Both the position numbers and the translations under genes were made by a program. Under the pieces are notes generated by a model. That model did not search any database, was not told the origin of the DNA, and was given only the letters and a program-made list of their open reading frames with translations. DNA of 64,000 nt, from positions 17,730-81,729 of the forward strand of contig CAZNLH010000009.1 in the NCBI GenBank assembly GCA_964573995.1, given 5' to 3'. The DNA is from CAZNLH01 sp964573995 (lineage in GTDB: Bacteria; Gemmatimonadota; CAZMKB01; CAZNLH01). How positions within the stretch are numbered: position 1 is the first letter of the stretch; every line of letters begins with the position of its first letter. Below are positions 8,568 to 16,806 of this stretch, in pieces.

Positions 8568-10320
8568 TCACTTCACCAGTAGCATCTTCCTGACGGATGC
8601 GCCGCGAGGGGTCTCGAGCCGGTAGAGGTAGACCCCCGATGGGAGATCGAGAGCCCTTCCGTCCCTGCCATCCCACGTCACCTCGTGTGGTCCGGGCTCC
8701 ACCCTCCCCGAGACGAGCGTTCGGACTCGCCTGCCACGCACGGTGAACACGGAAAGATCCACCTCCACTGCTCCACCTGCAGGGTCGAGGTCGTACCTGA
8801 TCACGGTCGATGGATTGAATGGGTTGGGATAGTTCTGCCGGAGGGCGAATCCCCGAGGAAGTCCTGGACCCGGCACCTTTCCCTTACCTCCACCACCGAC
8901 CCCTGTGGGGAGGTACCGCTCGATGATAGCGGATATCTCCGTCGGGCGGTACTCCGTCGCGGCGTACTGGACGATCCCGTCCGGGTCTATGATGTAATCG
9001 CGGGGAAAGGGGGACTGCCCGCCCAGGATCGTGTATCCTTCAGGCGTGCCCCTGATCACGGGGAAGGTGATTCCCACCTGGTCGATGAAGTTCCGTAGGA
9101 TCGTGGGGTTCTCGTTGTTCACCCCGTATAGGAGGAGGCCCTGGTCGCGGTATGCGGCCCAGATCCCATCCTCTATATCCGCCAACTGCGGAGCGCACAC
9201 GGGTCACCAGGAGGCGAAGAAGGTCAGGACCACTACGCTGCCACGGTGATCGGAGAGGGTGAAGGATCCATCGTCGAGTATGGGCAGGGTAAAGTCTGGA
9301 GCGGGGTCCCCCACGTGGAGGTCAGGGTTGTCGCCGAGAAGGTCGATGGGGAAGACGAGGTCGTCCGTATCGTTCGAGTAGAGGCGCATCCGCTGCTGGC
9401 CGGCAGGATCGACGGTCGGAGCGTAGGTGATGGTTACCGGGAGGTCGGTTCCCGCCGGTACCTCGGCGGGTGTGTTGAGGTCGGTCGTGAAGTCGTCCAG
9501 GCCGACCGTGATCGAGTCGATCCGAAGTGGCTCCGTCCCGACGCTCGAGACCGTGATCGTCGTGTCGAAGGACTCTCCGATCTCCGTCCTTGGGAAGTTG
9601 ATGTCCACTATATCCAGGTCCATGTCCGCCCCAGCCACTTGGCCGAACCGGTAGACCTGTAACTTGCTCCACTCGGCGACGTAGACGATCTCCCCCTCGA
9701 TCTCGACCCCCATCACCCGTCCCCCCGTCTTCTTGCGTCCCACGAGTTCCATGGAGTGCCCCGACCGGTAGTTCAGGATCTCCACATCGTCCCAGTCAGC
9801 GACCGCGACCAGGCTGTCGCTGACCCCCAGATGGGAGGCGTTCCCGCTCGTGTTATAGGACGCCGCGAGCGCGGGCGAGGTGGGATCCGAGACGTCGAGC
9901 ATCACCACGCCTGCCTCCCCTACCGCGAGGAAGGCGTAACCGTTTCTAACGCGGACGTCCTTCGCCGCCCCCGAAGAAGGTGTTGTAGAACCTGCCGTAG
10001 GGACAGAGCGGGTCGGAGTAGTTCGAGACCTCGACAGGGTTCGAGGGGTCCCGGACGTCCACGATCACGGTCCCGCCTATGCCCGCAGGTATCGAAAGAT
10101 GTCCCTGGTAGTATTCAACATCGAGCAGTTCGGTGTTGGACAGGCTGGTAGAGGAAAGCCGCTCGAGGTTGAGGGCCGGAAGGAGGCACGGCAAGAACAG
10201 GACCTGGGCAGTCCCGAGGAGGAGGGGGAAGAGCGGCCGGGACCAAACCCCGTGGGACGCGCGTCTCCCGCCGTGGTTTTCCCAGCATTTTATACTCATC
10301 GCCTGCTGGTCCATCGCCAT
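8568..10320 (-). CDS. Exported LVIVD-repeat / redoxin / sorting-domain protein, candidate selenoprotein (in-frame UGA, one frameshift)
   Basis: Three collinear ORFs read as one protein of about 580 residues. 10320-9946 gives a hydrophobic export signal and the first LVIVD repeat. 9908-9207 continues LVIVD repeats, an anchor-like beta domain, and a thioredoxin/AhpC-TSA start (PDFTLPILDDGSFTLSD). 9200-8568 gives the rest of the redoxin fold and a FlgD-like sorting tail (RQNYPNPFNPSTVIRYD). Between the last two parts the frame is unbroken except for TGA at 9204-9206: FFASW-UGA-PVCAPQ. In this family that position is the first Cys of CxxC, so selenocysteine (UxxC) is the likely reading. Separately, a one-base shift near 9965-9985, beside a GGGGG run, separates the first ORF from the second. 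It is probably a cell-surface thiol or peroxide redox protein. The alternative is a pseudogene with one nonsense and one frameshift change. Confidence 0.65.
9178..9206 (-). promoter_or_regulatory. Candidate bacterial SECIS element downstream of UGA
   Basis: In the mRNA sense the UGA (9206-9204) is followed, 11 bases later, by a 5-bp stem UCCGC/GCGGA (9192-9188 and 9182-9178) closing the loop AGUUG (9187-9183). Sixteen bases separate UGA from the loop, and the loop has G at its second position followed by U. These features fit the known bacterial SECIS pattern (UGA-to-loop distance of 16-37, short stem, G in the first two loop bases). A lower pairing of CCC just after the UGA with GGG about 35 bases on is also possible. 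Confidence 0.6.
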
Positions 10321-10343
10321 GCTCGCTCCTCGCCGAACGTTTC

Positions 10344-10378
10344 ATGACCTATATGGTCATATATCCGCTGGTTGTCAA
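10344..10378 (-). promoter_or_regulatory. Promoter with overlapping inverted repeat for the candidate selenoprotein gene
   Basis: On the minus strand TTGACA (10378-10373) lies upstream of an AT-rich region that can supply a -10 box (CATATA with 17-base spacing). An inverted repeat ATGACC-TATAT-GGTCAT (10344-10360) covers the -10 region, so a repressor or other regulator could act there. The -10 match is weak. Confidence 0.4.
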
Positions 10379-10404
10379 GCGGAACTACAACCACAAGCCG
10401 TTTG

Positions 10405-10434
10405 TTGACAAGAAGGTTCGGCCTGTGATATAAG
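10405..10434 (+). promoter_or_regulatory. Sigma-70 promoter for the subtilisin-like protease
   Basis: TTGACA at 10405-10410 and TATAAG at 10429-10434 with 18-base spacing, preceded by TGTGA. It is 65 bases before the ATG of the protease gene, and back to back with the minus-strand promoter. Confidence 0.6.
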
Positions 10435-10498
10435 GGCGTTTTCATTGCAACCCTGGAAATAGCCCGCAAGAACCCTAATAAACGGAAGGTGAAAACAG

Positions 10499-12091
10499 AT
10501 GTTCCGCTCTGCCGCTTGCGTGAAAGCCGCCGCGGGATGGGCCCTCTCGCCCCACCCGTTCCTCGTCTCGCTGGCCTGCACGGCCCTTGTGGCCTCAATC
10601 AGTCTCGCCTCGTCTGGCGATTTCACCGAGATCCCCGGCGTGCGTGAATTCTCTGGCACACTCATCGCCCGGCCCCTCCAGCCTGGCATCCTGGCAAGCC
10701 GGGGAATGACCGCATCCGGCATAGCGGCCTTTACCGATGCGGCACAGTCCCTATTAAGCAACTATGACCTGTATGAATATGTCCCTGAGACCGACGAGTA
10801 TATTTTCTATGTTCCTGCCGGTTCAACAGAAGAGATCGAGGCCGATCGGCTAATGGCAACGGGATATTACCAGTACGTCGAGCCGAATTGGATCGTCTAT
10901 CCCGTAGCCTGCCCTGACGATCCCCTCTTCAACAATCAGTGGCACCACCAGGCCAACCGGATGCAGTCTTGCGACGGGTGGGACATTGAAACCGGCAGGC
11001 CTTCCACAGGGATCGGGATATGCGACACGGGCGTCCTGACTACACACGAGGACCTGCTGCTACATCGGCTCGAAGGATACAACGCCGTGGACCACCTGTG
11101 GGAATCGGAGGGTGGTGACATCACGCCGGTCCACCCACACGGTACTGAGACAACCGGGTGTGCAGCTGCCAACGGGAACAACGCGACTTGCGTGTCCGGC
11201 GTTGGCTGGGACCTGAGCCACCGGATGCTCCGGGTCACGAACGACCCGAGCGGCAACGCCTGGCTGAGCGACCTCCAGCACGCGGCCCGCACCTCGATCG
11301 AGAGCGGGGACAAGGTCGCCAGCGTCAGTTACAGCGGCTGCGACGATAACTCAAACCTGACTACCGCCTCCTACATCAAGTCGATCGGGGGTCTGCTCGT
11401 CTGGGCCGCCGGCAACGACGGCAGATATCTCGACTTCGGGAACCGCGACGCGGACGACCTGATCGTCGTAGGTGCGACCGACGAGGGGGATGGAAGCGCC
11501 TGGTTCTCGGCGTGGGGCCCGTTTGTAGACCTCGTTGCCCCCGGCGTGAACGTACTTACCACGGATGCCGGCAATGACAGCAGTTACGTCTATGCGAGCG
11601 GGACGAGTTTCTCGACACCATTGACCGCGGGGCTGATCGGCCTGATCTGGTCGGCCGACTCGACACTTACCCCTGATGAGGTCGAGAACATACTGAAACA
11701 GGGGACCGACGACCTCGGCTCCAGCGGGATCGATGACGTCTTTGGGTACGGGCGGATCAACGTCTACGGTTCCCTCTCACTGGTCGGGGGCGGGACCCCT
11801 CCGCCCGTCGCCGACTTCTCCGGATCTCCCACCAGCGGAGGCAGACCCCTCACCGTTCAGTTCACAGACCTCTCCTCCGGCTCCATCACCTCATGGGCCT
11901 GGGACTTCGGCGACAACGGGACCTCCTCCCTGCAGAACCCGAGCCATACCTACACGGAATCAGGGAGGTTCACAGTCAGCCTGACGGTCTCCAACCCCTA
12001 TGGGGCCGACACCCGGGTCCGCAACGACTACATCACGGTCGGCATCGTGCCGGATATCGACGACGGCAGCTCCCGGGTCCAACAGCCCTGA
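10499..12091 (+). CDS. Secreted subtilisin-like serine protease (S8) with PKD domain
   Basis: The 530-residue product has an N-terminal signal (hydrophobic core about 21-38) and a propeptide, then an S8 catalytic domain. The triad is visible: Asp176 in GIGICDTGVL, His214 in VHPHGTET, and Ser370 in YASGTSFSTP; the oxyanion Asn is N306 in AAGND. Residues about 438-515 form a PKD domain (WDFGDNGTSS, HTYTESGRFTVSLTV). It should hydrolyse proteins outside the cell. It ends a few residues after the PKD domain without the NYPNPFNP sorting tail seen in two other secreted proteins here, so it may be freely secreted. A promoter lies just upstream and a hairpin downstream. All catalytic residues are intact. 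Confidence 0.88.
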   Translation: MFRSAACVKAAAGWALSPHPFLVSLACTALVASISLASSGDFTEIPGVREFSGTLIARPLQPGILASRGMTASGIAAFTDAAQSLLSNYDLYEYVPETDEYIFYVPAGSTEEIEADRLMATGYYQYVEPNWIVYPVACPDDPLFNNQWHHQANRMQSCDGWDIETGRPSTGIGICDTGVLTTHEDLLLHRLEGYNAVDHLWESEGGDITPVHPHGTETTGCAAANGNNATCVSGVGWDLSHRMLRVTNDPSGNAWLSDLQHAARTSIESGDKVASVSYSGCDDNSNLTTASYIKSIGGLLVWAAGNDGRYLDFGNRDADDLIVVGATDEGDGSAWFSAWGPFVDLVAPGVNVLTTDAGNDSSYVYASGTSFSTPLTAGLIGLIWSADSTLTPDEVENILKQGTDDLGSSGIDDVFGYGRINVYGSLSLVGGGTPPPVADFSGSPTSGGRPLTVQFTDLSSGSITSWAWDFGDNGTSSLQNPSHTYTESGRFTVSLTVSNPYGADTRVRNDYITVGIVPDIDDGSSRVQQP

Positions 12092-12206
12092 CATGCTGTA
12101 TCATGGAGGTTGCGGAGGCTCCCGTCAATTCGTTGACCAAAAGAACGGGGCATTCCGCCGGGGCTATCCTTTCAGGCCGGGAACCCGACATTGGACAGTG
12201 AGAAAG

Positions 12207-12242
12207 AAAGGTCGCGCGGAACGACCGCCCGCGCGCTCCTTT
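12207..12242. terminator. Hairpin between convergent genes
   Basis: CGCGCGG (12213-12219) pairs with CCGCGCG (12229-12235), and outer AAAGG/CCTTT extends the stem after a small bulge. It sits between the protease gene (+) and the chimeric gene (-), so it could end transcription from both sides. Confidence 0.5.
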
Positions 12243-12261
12243 AAAAGGTTCCGGTGCACGA

Positions 12262-13095
12262 TCATCGGCCCGCGTCCAGTTCCATGACGAAGGCGATCGG
12301 ATCCCCCCCGACTGTGATCGTCGGGCTGACGTTCACGACCTTAAACCCTGCTTCTTCCGACATGCTGCGCCATTCCCCTATCGGAGCATGGTAATCGACC
12401 CGTTTCGGGCGATCCTCGCCGAGGATCCGAACCGCCTCGGCCATCCAGAAGCCGTGGATGCACTCCCTCTTCTCCTCCTCGGTGACCTCGCTGGCCAGCA
12501 GGTCCTTCAGGATGAATCCGTAGGTCTTTACCACCGAGTAAACGAGTTCCGGGGATCCCTTCTCCGGGAGGCCGTGGTCCCAGTTTACCTCGGTGACGAG
12601 ACAGTATCGGGCGAGGTCCCTTATCCCGCGCAGCATGGGGATCTTGACCTCCCCCCTGAAAGCGAGGACCGTAAGGTACTTCTTTATGATGTTCTTCGAC
12701 ACGAACTCGGATCCATGCCCCATCATCGCACTTGGTACTTTGTAGATCCTGCTCAACAGTAAGCCAAGCAAGCCGGCTACGGAGTATGTTATGAATAGCA
12801 CATCGTATCGCTTTGAAGAAGCGACCTTCCAGGTTAGCAATACCCTGTGAAATATCCTTAGCAACTTGTTACCGTACTGATTGTACCTGATTACTCTAAA
12901 ACCCTGGTCTGAATCGAACTCTTCAATTTCCTGTTTCGGAACTGCAGAACTGTGAGCCAGTACCGTTACGTTTGCACCAAGGCGGGAAAGATTTCTCGCG
13001 GTCTGGTATGAGTACATCCCGATTCCCCCCGGTTGAGGTGGAAATTCGAAGGTTACCATCAATATTCTGATCACATCACGATCGCCCATCTCCAT
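12262..13095 (-). CDS. Chimeric ORF: GT4 glycosyltransferase N-terminal half joined to a GRAS-like C-terminal half
   Basis: Residues 1-148 are the donor-independent half of a GT4 glycosyltransferase (ILMVTFEFPPQPGGIGMYSY, SYQTARNLSRLGANVTVLAH). The protein should then continue with the EX7E nucleotide-sugar half, but it changes abruptly to a segment that looks like the end of a bacterial GRAS-domain methyltransferase-like protein (YCLVTEVNWDHGLP, RPKRVDYHAPIGEWRSMSEEAGF). Base composition also changes: the GT part is AT-rich and the GRAS part GC-rich. The join lies near 12640-12660. Neither half is complete, so a working enzyme is unlikely. An internal deletion or an assembly chimera explains it best. 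Confidence 0.55.
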   Translation of the reverse strand: MEMGDRDVIRILMVTFEFPPQPGGIGMYSYQTARNLSRLGANVTVLAHSSAVPKQEIEEFDSDQGFRVIRYNQYGNKLLRIFHRVLLTWKVASSKRYDVLFITYSVAGLLGLLLSRIYKVPSAMMGHGSEFVSKNIIKKYLTVLAFRGEVKIPMLRGIRDLARYCLVTEVNWDHGLPEKGSPELVYSVVKTYGFILKDLLASEVTEEEKRECIHGFWMAEAVRILGEDRPKRVDYHAPIGEWRSMSEEAGFKVVNVSPTITVGGDPIAFVMELDAGR

Positions 13096-13244
13096 CCTCT
13101 AATTCTGAAGTATCTGCAAGCGATGAGAGGGTCGATCCTCTATCAAAGATTAATAGAAAAGATGACCCGGCTCAAGGCTGGATTAGCATGATGAGCGAAA
13201 GATATGCATTCAATGAATCAAACCTGCATGTGATCCTTCTCTCA

Positions 13245-13273
13245 TTGACAACTTGCACAGATGGTTATATCAT
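13245..13273 (+). promoter_or_regulatory. Sigma-70 promoter for the ferritin-VIT gene
   Basis: TTGACA at 13245-13250, 17-base spacer, TATCAT at 13268-13273. It lies about 43 bases upstream of the first ATG. Confidence 0.65.
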
Positions 13274-13315
13274 CCCTTCTTGCAAAGTGACCGGCAGACG
13301 ATCAATTGTTAAAGG

Positions 13316-14245
13316 ATGCAACCGACAGAACCCTTTCAAGTTATGTCACTCGTCCCAAAGGAGACCCCTGATATAGACAAAGAAACCATGAAATCGATCC
13401 TGGCCCTCCAGGGTAACGAGATAACGGAGCACGCTATATACCGTAGGCTTGCCTCCAGTACCATCGACCAAAACAACCACAAGGTCCTCGAGCGGATAGC
13501 CCGTGACGAAGTCGATCACTACGCATACTGGCGCTCGATCTCGGGCCGCGACGTAAACCCGGACCGCCTGCGGGTTTTCTGGTACGTCTCGATCTCGCGG
13601 ATCTTAGGGCTCTCCTTCGGCCTCAAGATGATGGAACGGGGCGAAGAACTCGCCCAGGAAGTTTACGGGCAACTAAAGTCGCAGTACGCCGACATCGAGT
13701 CCCTTATCCTGGACGAGCAAAAGCACGAGGAGGAGATACTCGACATGCTCGAGGAGGAGCGTATCGAGTACGCCAGTTCCGTGGTGCTTGGCCTTAACGA
13801 CGCACTGGTGGAACTCACGGGAGCACTGGCCGGCTTGACCCTGGCGCTCCGAAATGGCCGGATCATCGCCGTGATAGGCCTAATCACAGGGATCGCCGCC
13901 TCAATGTCGATGGCCGCCTCCGGCTACCTATCCTCCCGGGAGGAGTCCACGGATCGAGAGAAAAATTCCCTAAAGGCGGCCACTTACACCGGCGCGGCCT
14001 ACGTCCTCACCGTCCTCCTACTCATCCTGCCATACCTCCTCCTTGACAACGTGTTCACCGCCATGGCGGCCATGATCGCGACCGGGATACTAATCATCTC
14101 GGCCTACACCTTCTACATCACAACGGCCAAGAAGCTGAGTTTCTGGGGCCGGTTCTTAGAGATGTCCTTCATATCACTGGGCGTTGCCACAATCAGTTTC
14201 TGGGTCGGCTGGGCAATCAGGCACCTATTCGGTGTGGAGATATGA
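13316..14245 (+). CDS. Ferritin-like plus VIT1/CCC1-type iron/manganese transporter
   Basis: The 309-residue protein joins two domains. Residues about 25-160 form a rubrerythrin/ferritin-like four-helix domain with ExxH pairs (DEVDHYAYW and DEQKHEEEIL) that can bind a di-metal centre. Residues about 155-305 form the VIT membrane domain with five hydrophobic helices and the family start SSVVLGLNDALVELTGALAG. Family members move Fe(II) or Mn(II) out of the cytosol or into stores, and the ferritin part probably senses or delivers metal. It should sit in the inner membrane. The gene stands alone behind its own promoter. The start may be a little downstream (MSLVPKE), because no strong ribosome site marks the first ATG. 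Confidence 0.85.
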   Translation: MQPTEPFQVMSLVPKETPDIDKETMKSILALQGNEITEHAIYRRLASSTIDQNNHKVLERIARDEVDHYAYWRSISGRDVNPDRLRVFWYVSISRILGLSFGLKMMERGEELAQEVYGQLKSQYADIESLILDEQKHEEEILDMLEEERIEYASSVVLGLNDALVELTGALAGLTLALRNGRIIAVIGLITGIAASMSMAASGYLSSREESTDREKNSLKAATYTGAAYVLTVLLLILPYLLLDNVFTAMAAMIATGILIISAYTFYITTAKKLSFWGRFLEMSFISLGVATISFWVGWAIRHLFGVEI

Positions 14246-14717
14246 GGTGAGATCCTTGCCGGGAAGTAAAAGGCTCTTCCTGCGCCTCGCCTTATCAATC
14301 TCCAAGATCACGCCAACCCCCACTAATCCATGAAGGGGGGAGAGCAAGGCGAATTCCCCCCCAAGCAGCAACACAGAGAAGCAAAGGGGCGGCCGCTGCA
14401 AGAATCATTGCTGCTCTCCTTCTTCTTTGACAGGTCGTCTTGCAGGTGTAGTATTTAGCCGTTGTCGAACATTGTATTCCGTCCTATCATAGTAATAGGG
14501 TGATAGGCTCGATGCTATTGTCCTGAAAGATCGTTCACTGTCACTTTGTCATAGCGCTCCTCATACCGAGCCAGCGACAGAAGAGAGGGCTTCACTAAAA
14601 GGGGCCCGGAATAGATCTGAGACTGGTATCAAGGCCCTAAAAAGGATCACACGGCCACGATACATTGCCTGGAACAATGGGGAGATATCAAGCCACACAG
14701 GCTCGAATGAGTGAATC
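14246..14717. other. Intergenic region upstream of the wzz remnant
   Basis: About 470 bases with no credible gene. It contains a plausible promoter (14462-14490), and an inverted repeat CCTATCA (14483-14489)/TGATAGG (14501-14507) that overlaps its -10 box and could be an operator or a small hairpin. Confidence 0.5.
14462..14490 (+). promoter_or_regulatory. Possible promoter of the exopolysaccharide gene remnant
   Basis: TTGTCG at 14462-14467, 17-base spacer, TATCAT at 14485-14490. The -35 box matches at 4 of 6 positions. An inverted repeat overlaps the -10 box. Confidence 0.4.
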
Positions 14718-15822
14718 ATGATCAATTTTCTGCAATTCATCTGGAGACACAGGAAACGCTTGATCCAGATCAATGTTCCCATCGCGATACTTTCCGTCAT
14801 CATAAGCCTGCTATTGCCGAAATGGTACGAATCGACTCTCACCTTCATGATAGAATCGAGCGATACTTCAACTATGCTGTCGAGCGCCATTGGATCACTT
14901 CCATTGCCCATATTTCCGGGAATAACCACCCCAGCCGACAAGTACATTGCGATATTGAAAAGCAGGAGGGTGCTAACTGCAGTGATAAACAAGTTCAACC
15001 TGAGAGAAGTATCTAAACAGAAATACATCGAAGATACTTATCAAGCCCTACTGAGCAATACCGATTTCAGTGACAACGAATATGGGTCGGTCACAATAAA
15101 ATGTCTTTACAAGGGAGACCCGAAGACAGCAGCAGACATGGCCAATTATTTCTTCGAGAACCTGGAAAGCGTGAGTAACGAACTCTCTCGAGAGAGGGCG
15201 AGGAAATTCAGAGAATATATGCAATCGGCCCTTGAAAGAGACCTTGCCTCCCTGAAATCGGCAGAGGACTCGCTCAATGCATTTCAGAAAAAGACCGGCG
15301 TCATCAATGTCGAAGACCAAACCAAGGCGCTCATCGAGCAGATTGCCACCATGGAGGTCCAGAAGATCAACCTGGAAATGCAAAGGGGCTTTCTTCAAAG
15401 TAATCATGTCATGGGGAAGATTACCCGGAGGTCAAGAACCTATCAAAGCACATAGAAATCCTCGATGGTAAGATAGAGTCTCTCAAGAATAGTTCAAATT
15501 ACTCCAATATCCCCTTGAACGACCTGCCCGACGGGGGATTGGATTACCTCAGGCTCTATCGGGACGTGGAGATAAGGCAAAAAATAATAGAGTTCCTTGT
15601 ACCCCAGGTAGAACAAAGGCAAAGATAGAGGGAAAAAAGACGGTCACCGACCTTGTCGTTCTCGACAGGGCGGAACCTGCCGAGAAGAAGGCCAAACCCA
15701 GGAGATCTTTTATCTGCATATTGATTACGGGAATAGGAATCATTCTCTCCATGGGTTACTTTTGGTTGAAAGATCACTATGGAGTTTCCATCGAAAAACT
15801 CCGCTCCCTGCTCCCCGGATGA
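14718..15822 (+). pseudogene. Wzz/chain-length determinant protein gene broken by two frameshifts
   Basis: The first frame (to about 15415) has the Wzz layout: an N-terminal helix (IQINVPIAILSVIISLLLP) and the periplasmic region with FPGITTPADKYIAILKSRRVL. A shift near 15410 moves the coding to YPEVKNLSKHIEILDGKIES, and a second near 15612 moves it to AKIEGKKTVTDLVVLDRAEP followed by the C-terminal helix (FICILITGIGIILSMGYFW) and a TGA at 820-822. Reassembled, it would be a normal protein of about 367 residues. The intact protein would set polysaccharide chain length in the inner membrane. Both shifts are single-base, the first beside GGGG, so base-call errors cannot be excluded. Confidence 0.7.
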
Positions 15823-15849
15823 CGGGATACTTTCACATATCCTTGTAAG

Positions 15850-16150
15850 ATGAATCGAGGACATGGAAACCTCCATAGGCTTGAACTGAAGATCGCCTGT
15901 ATCCTCTTCCTATCCGCTTCTTTCCTTCCCAATAGTTCGTGGTGTTCAACCGGAAAAGACGAACCGGAGCAGTTGACTTTTCACTGACAATGTTCCCTCC
16001 ATACATGGGAGAACCTGCAAGAAATTATGAACTCCCTTTCCCCTTTATTGTAGGCGTCTACCGTGGGACATGATACGAGGCCGCTAAGATCTACAGGCAG
16101 TGGGCTGAAAAACAGATATGGTACTCAAAGCGGTTTTTGGATTCTTCTTT
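15850..16150 (+). pseudogene. Decayed exported protein remnant, DUF6259-like
   Basis: An ATG at 15850 opens a signal-like N-terminus (LKIACILFLSASFLPNSS) that stops after 45 codons. Another frame then reads MFPPYMGEPARNYELPFPF and, after a TGA, YEAAKIYRQWAEKQIW. The latter recalls the GDWYEAAKIYRxWA element that I associate with large DUF6259-type glycoside-hydrolase-like proteins. The pieces are far too short and interrupted to be functional. The end runs straight into the flippase fragment, so a deletion probably joined the two. The family match is from memory. Confidence 0.4.
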
Positions 16151-16699
16151 TCGATATTCGTTGTTACGACTTTCGAATTCTTCAAGAGACATAGATCTCA
16201 AGACCTAACACAGGCCTTCGTTCAGGCCTTCCAAGACATGAAGTCGGTTTCCGCAATGCGGTTCATTTCCTCCATCCTCTTCGTCGTAATATTCTTCACA
16301 ATCCAATACGCCGTCCCCACCTCGATCAATCCAAGGAACACAGTACTTTACAAGGCAATAGGGATGGCAGTCGCCGCGCTTGGAATCGCCTATCTCTGCC
16401 TCAGGAAAGAAATCTCACTGCGGCTCTTCAATCCCCGTGGAAACAGCATACTGTTCCATTATGCCCTTTACGGTTTCATGCTTCAACTTTGCGCTGCCTT
16501 TATTCTTGAAATCTCGAAGGTGATCCTCAATAGGTATTACGATAACGCTACGGTAGGGCTATATCAGGTCTATTACATATCCTCCGTCTCTATCGCCCAG
16601 ATGGTCATTACATCTATCGTTACCGTCTATTTCCCAACCATCTCGAGATCAAGAAACAAGGAAGTGGGGGCGGATTTAAGACCCGCCCCCACTTCTTGA
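16118..16699 (+). pseudogene. Fragment of a polysaccharide flippase (Wzx-like)
   Basis: The 193 residues contain about five hydrophobic helices and a segment, RYYDNATVGLYQVYYISSVS, typical of the middle of MATE/Wzx-type flippases (GLYQVYYxxS). Normal members are 420-500 residues with 12-14 helices, so both ends are missing. The last 13 residues are encoded by the left arm and loop of a strong hairpin and do not look like protein sequence. A TGA lies just upstream of the ATG. It is the third broken exopolysaccharide gene in a row. Confidence 0.55.
16661..16695. terminator. Strong 13-bp hairpin between convergent genes
   Basis: GAAGTGGGGGCGG (16661-16673) pairs perfectly with CCGCCCCCACTTC (16683-16695) across a 9-base loop. 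It lies downstream of the minus-strand C25 protease and at the end of the truncated flippase, so it probably ends transcription of the protease gene. Confidence 0.7.
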
Positions 16700-16806
16700 T
16701 CAGCCGCAACCTTACCCTTATGAGATCGATATCTTACTCACGTCACGTTGAATCATCTTCGATAGGCCTATCCCCAGCACGTAATCGCTTACACTCCATA
16801 ACATTC

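Noticed and set aside
9204..9206. UGA as a reassigned Trp or Gly codon in this organism
   Set aside because: Many genes here end at TGA exactly where the next gene starts (ATGA overlaps in bcr, ABC, pho and arsenic operons), so TGA is the normal stop.
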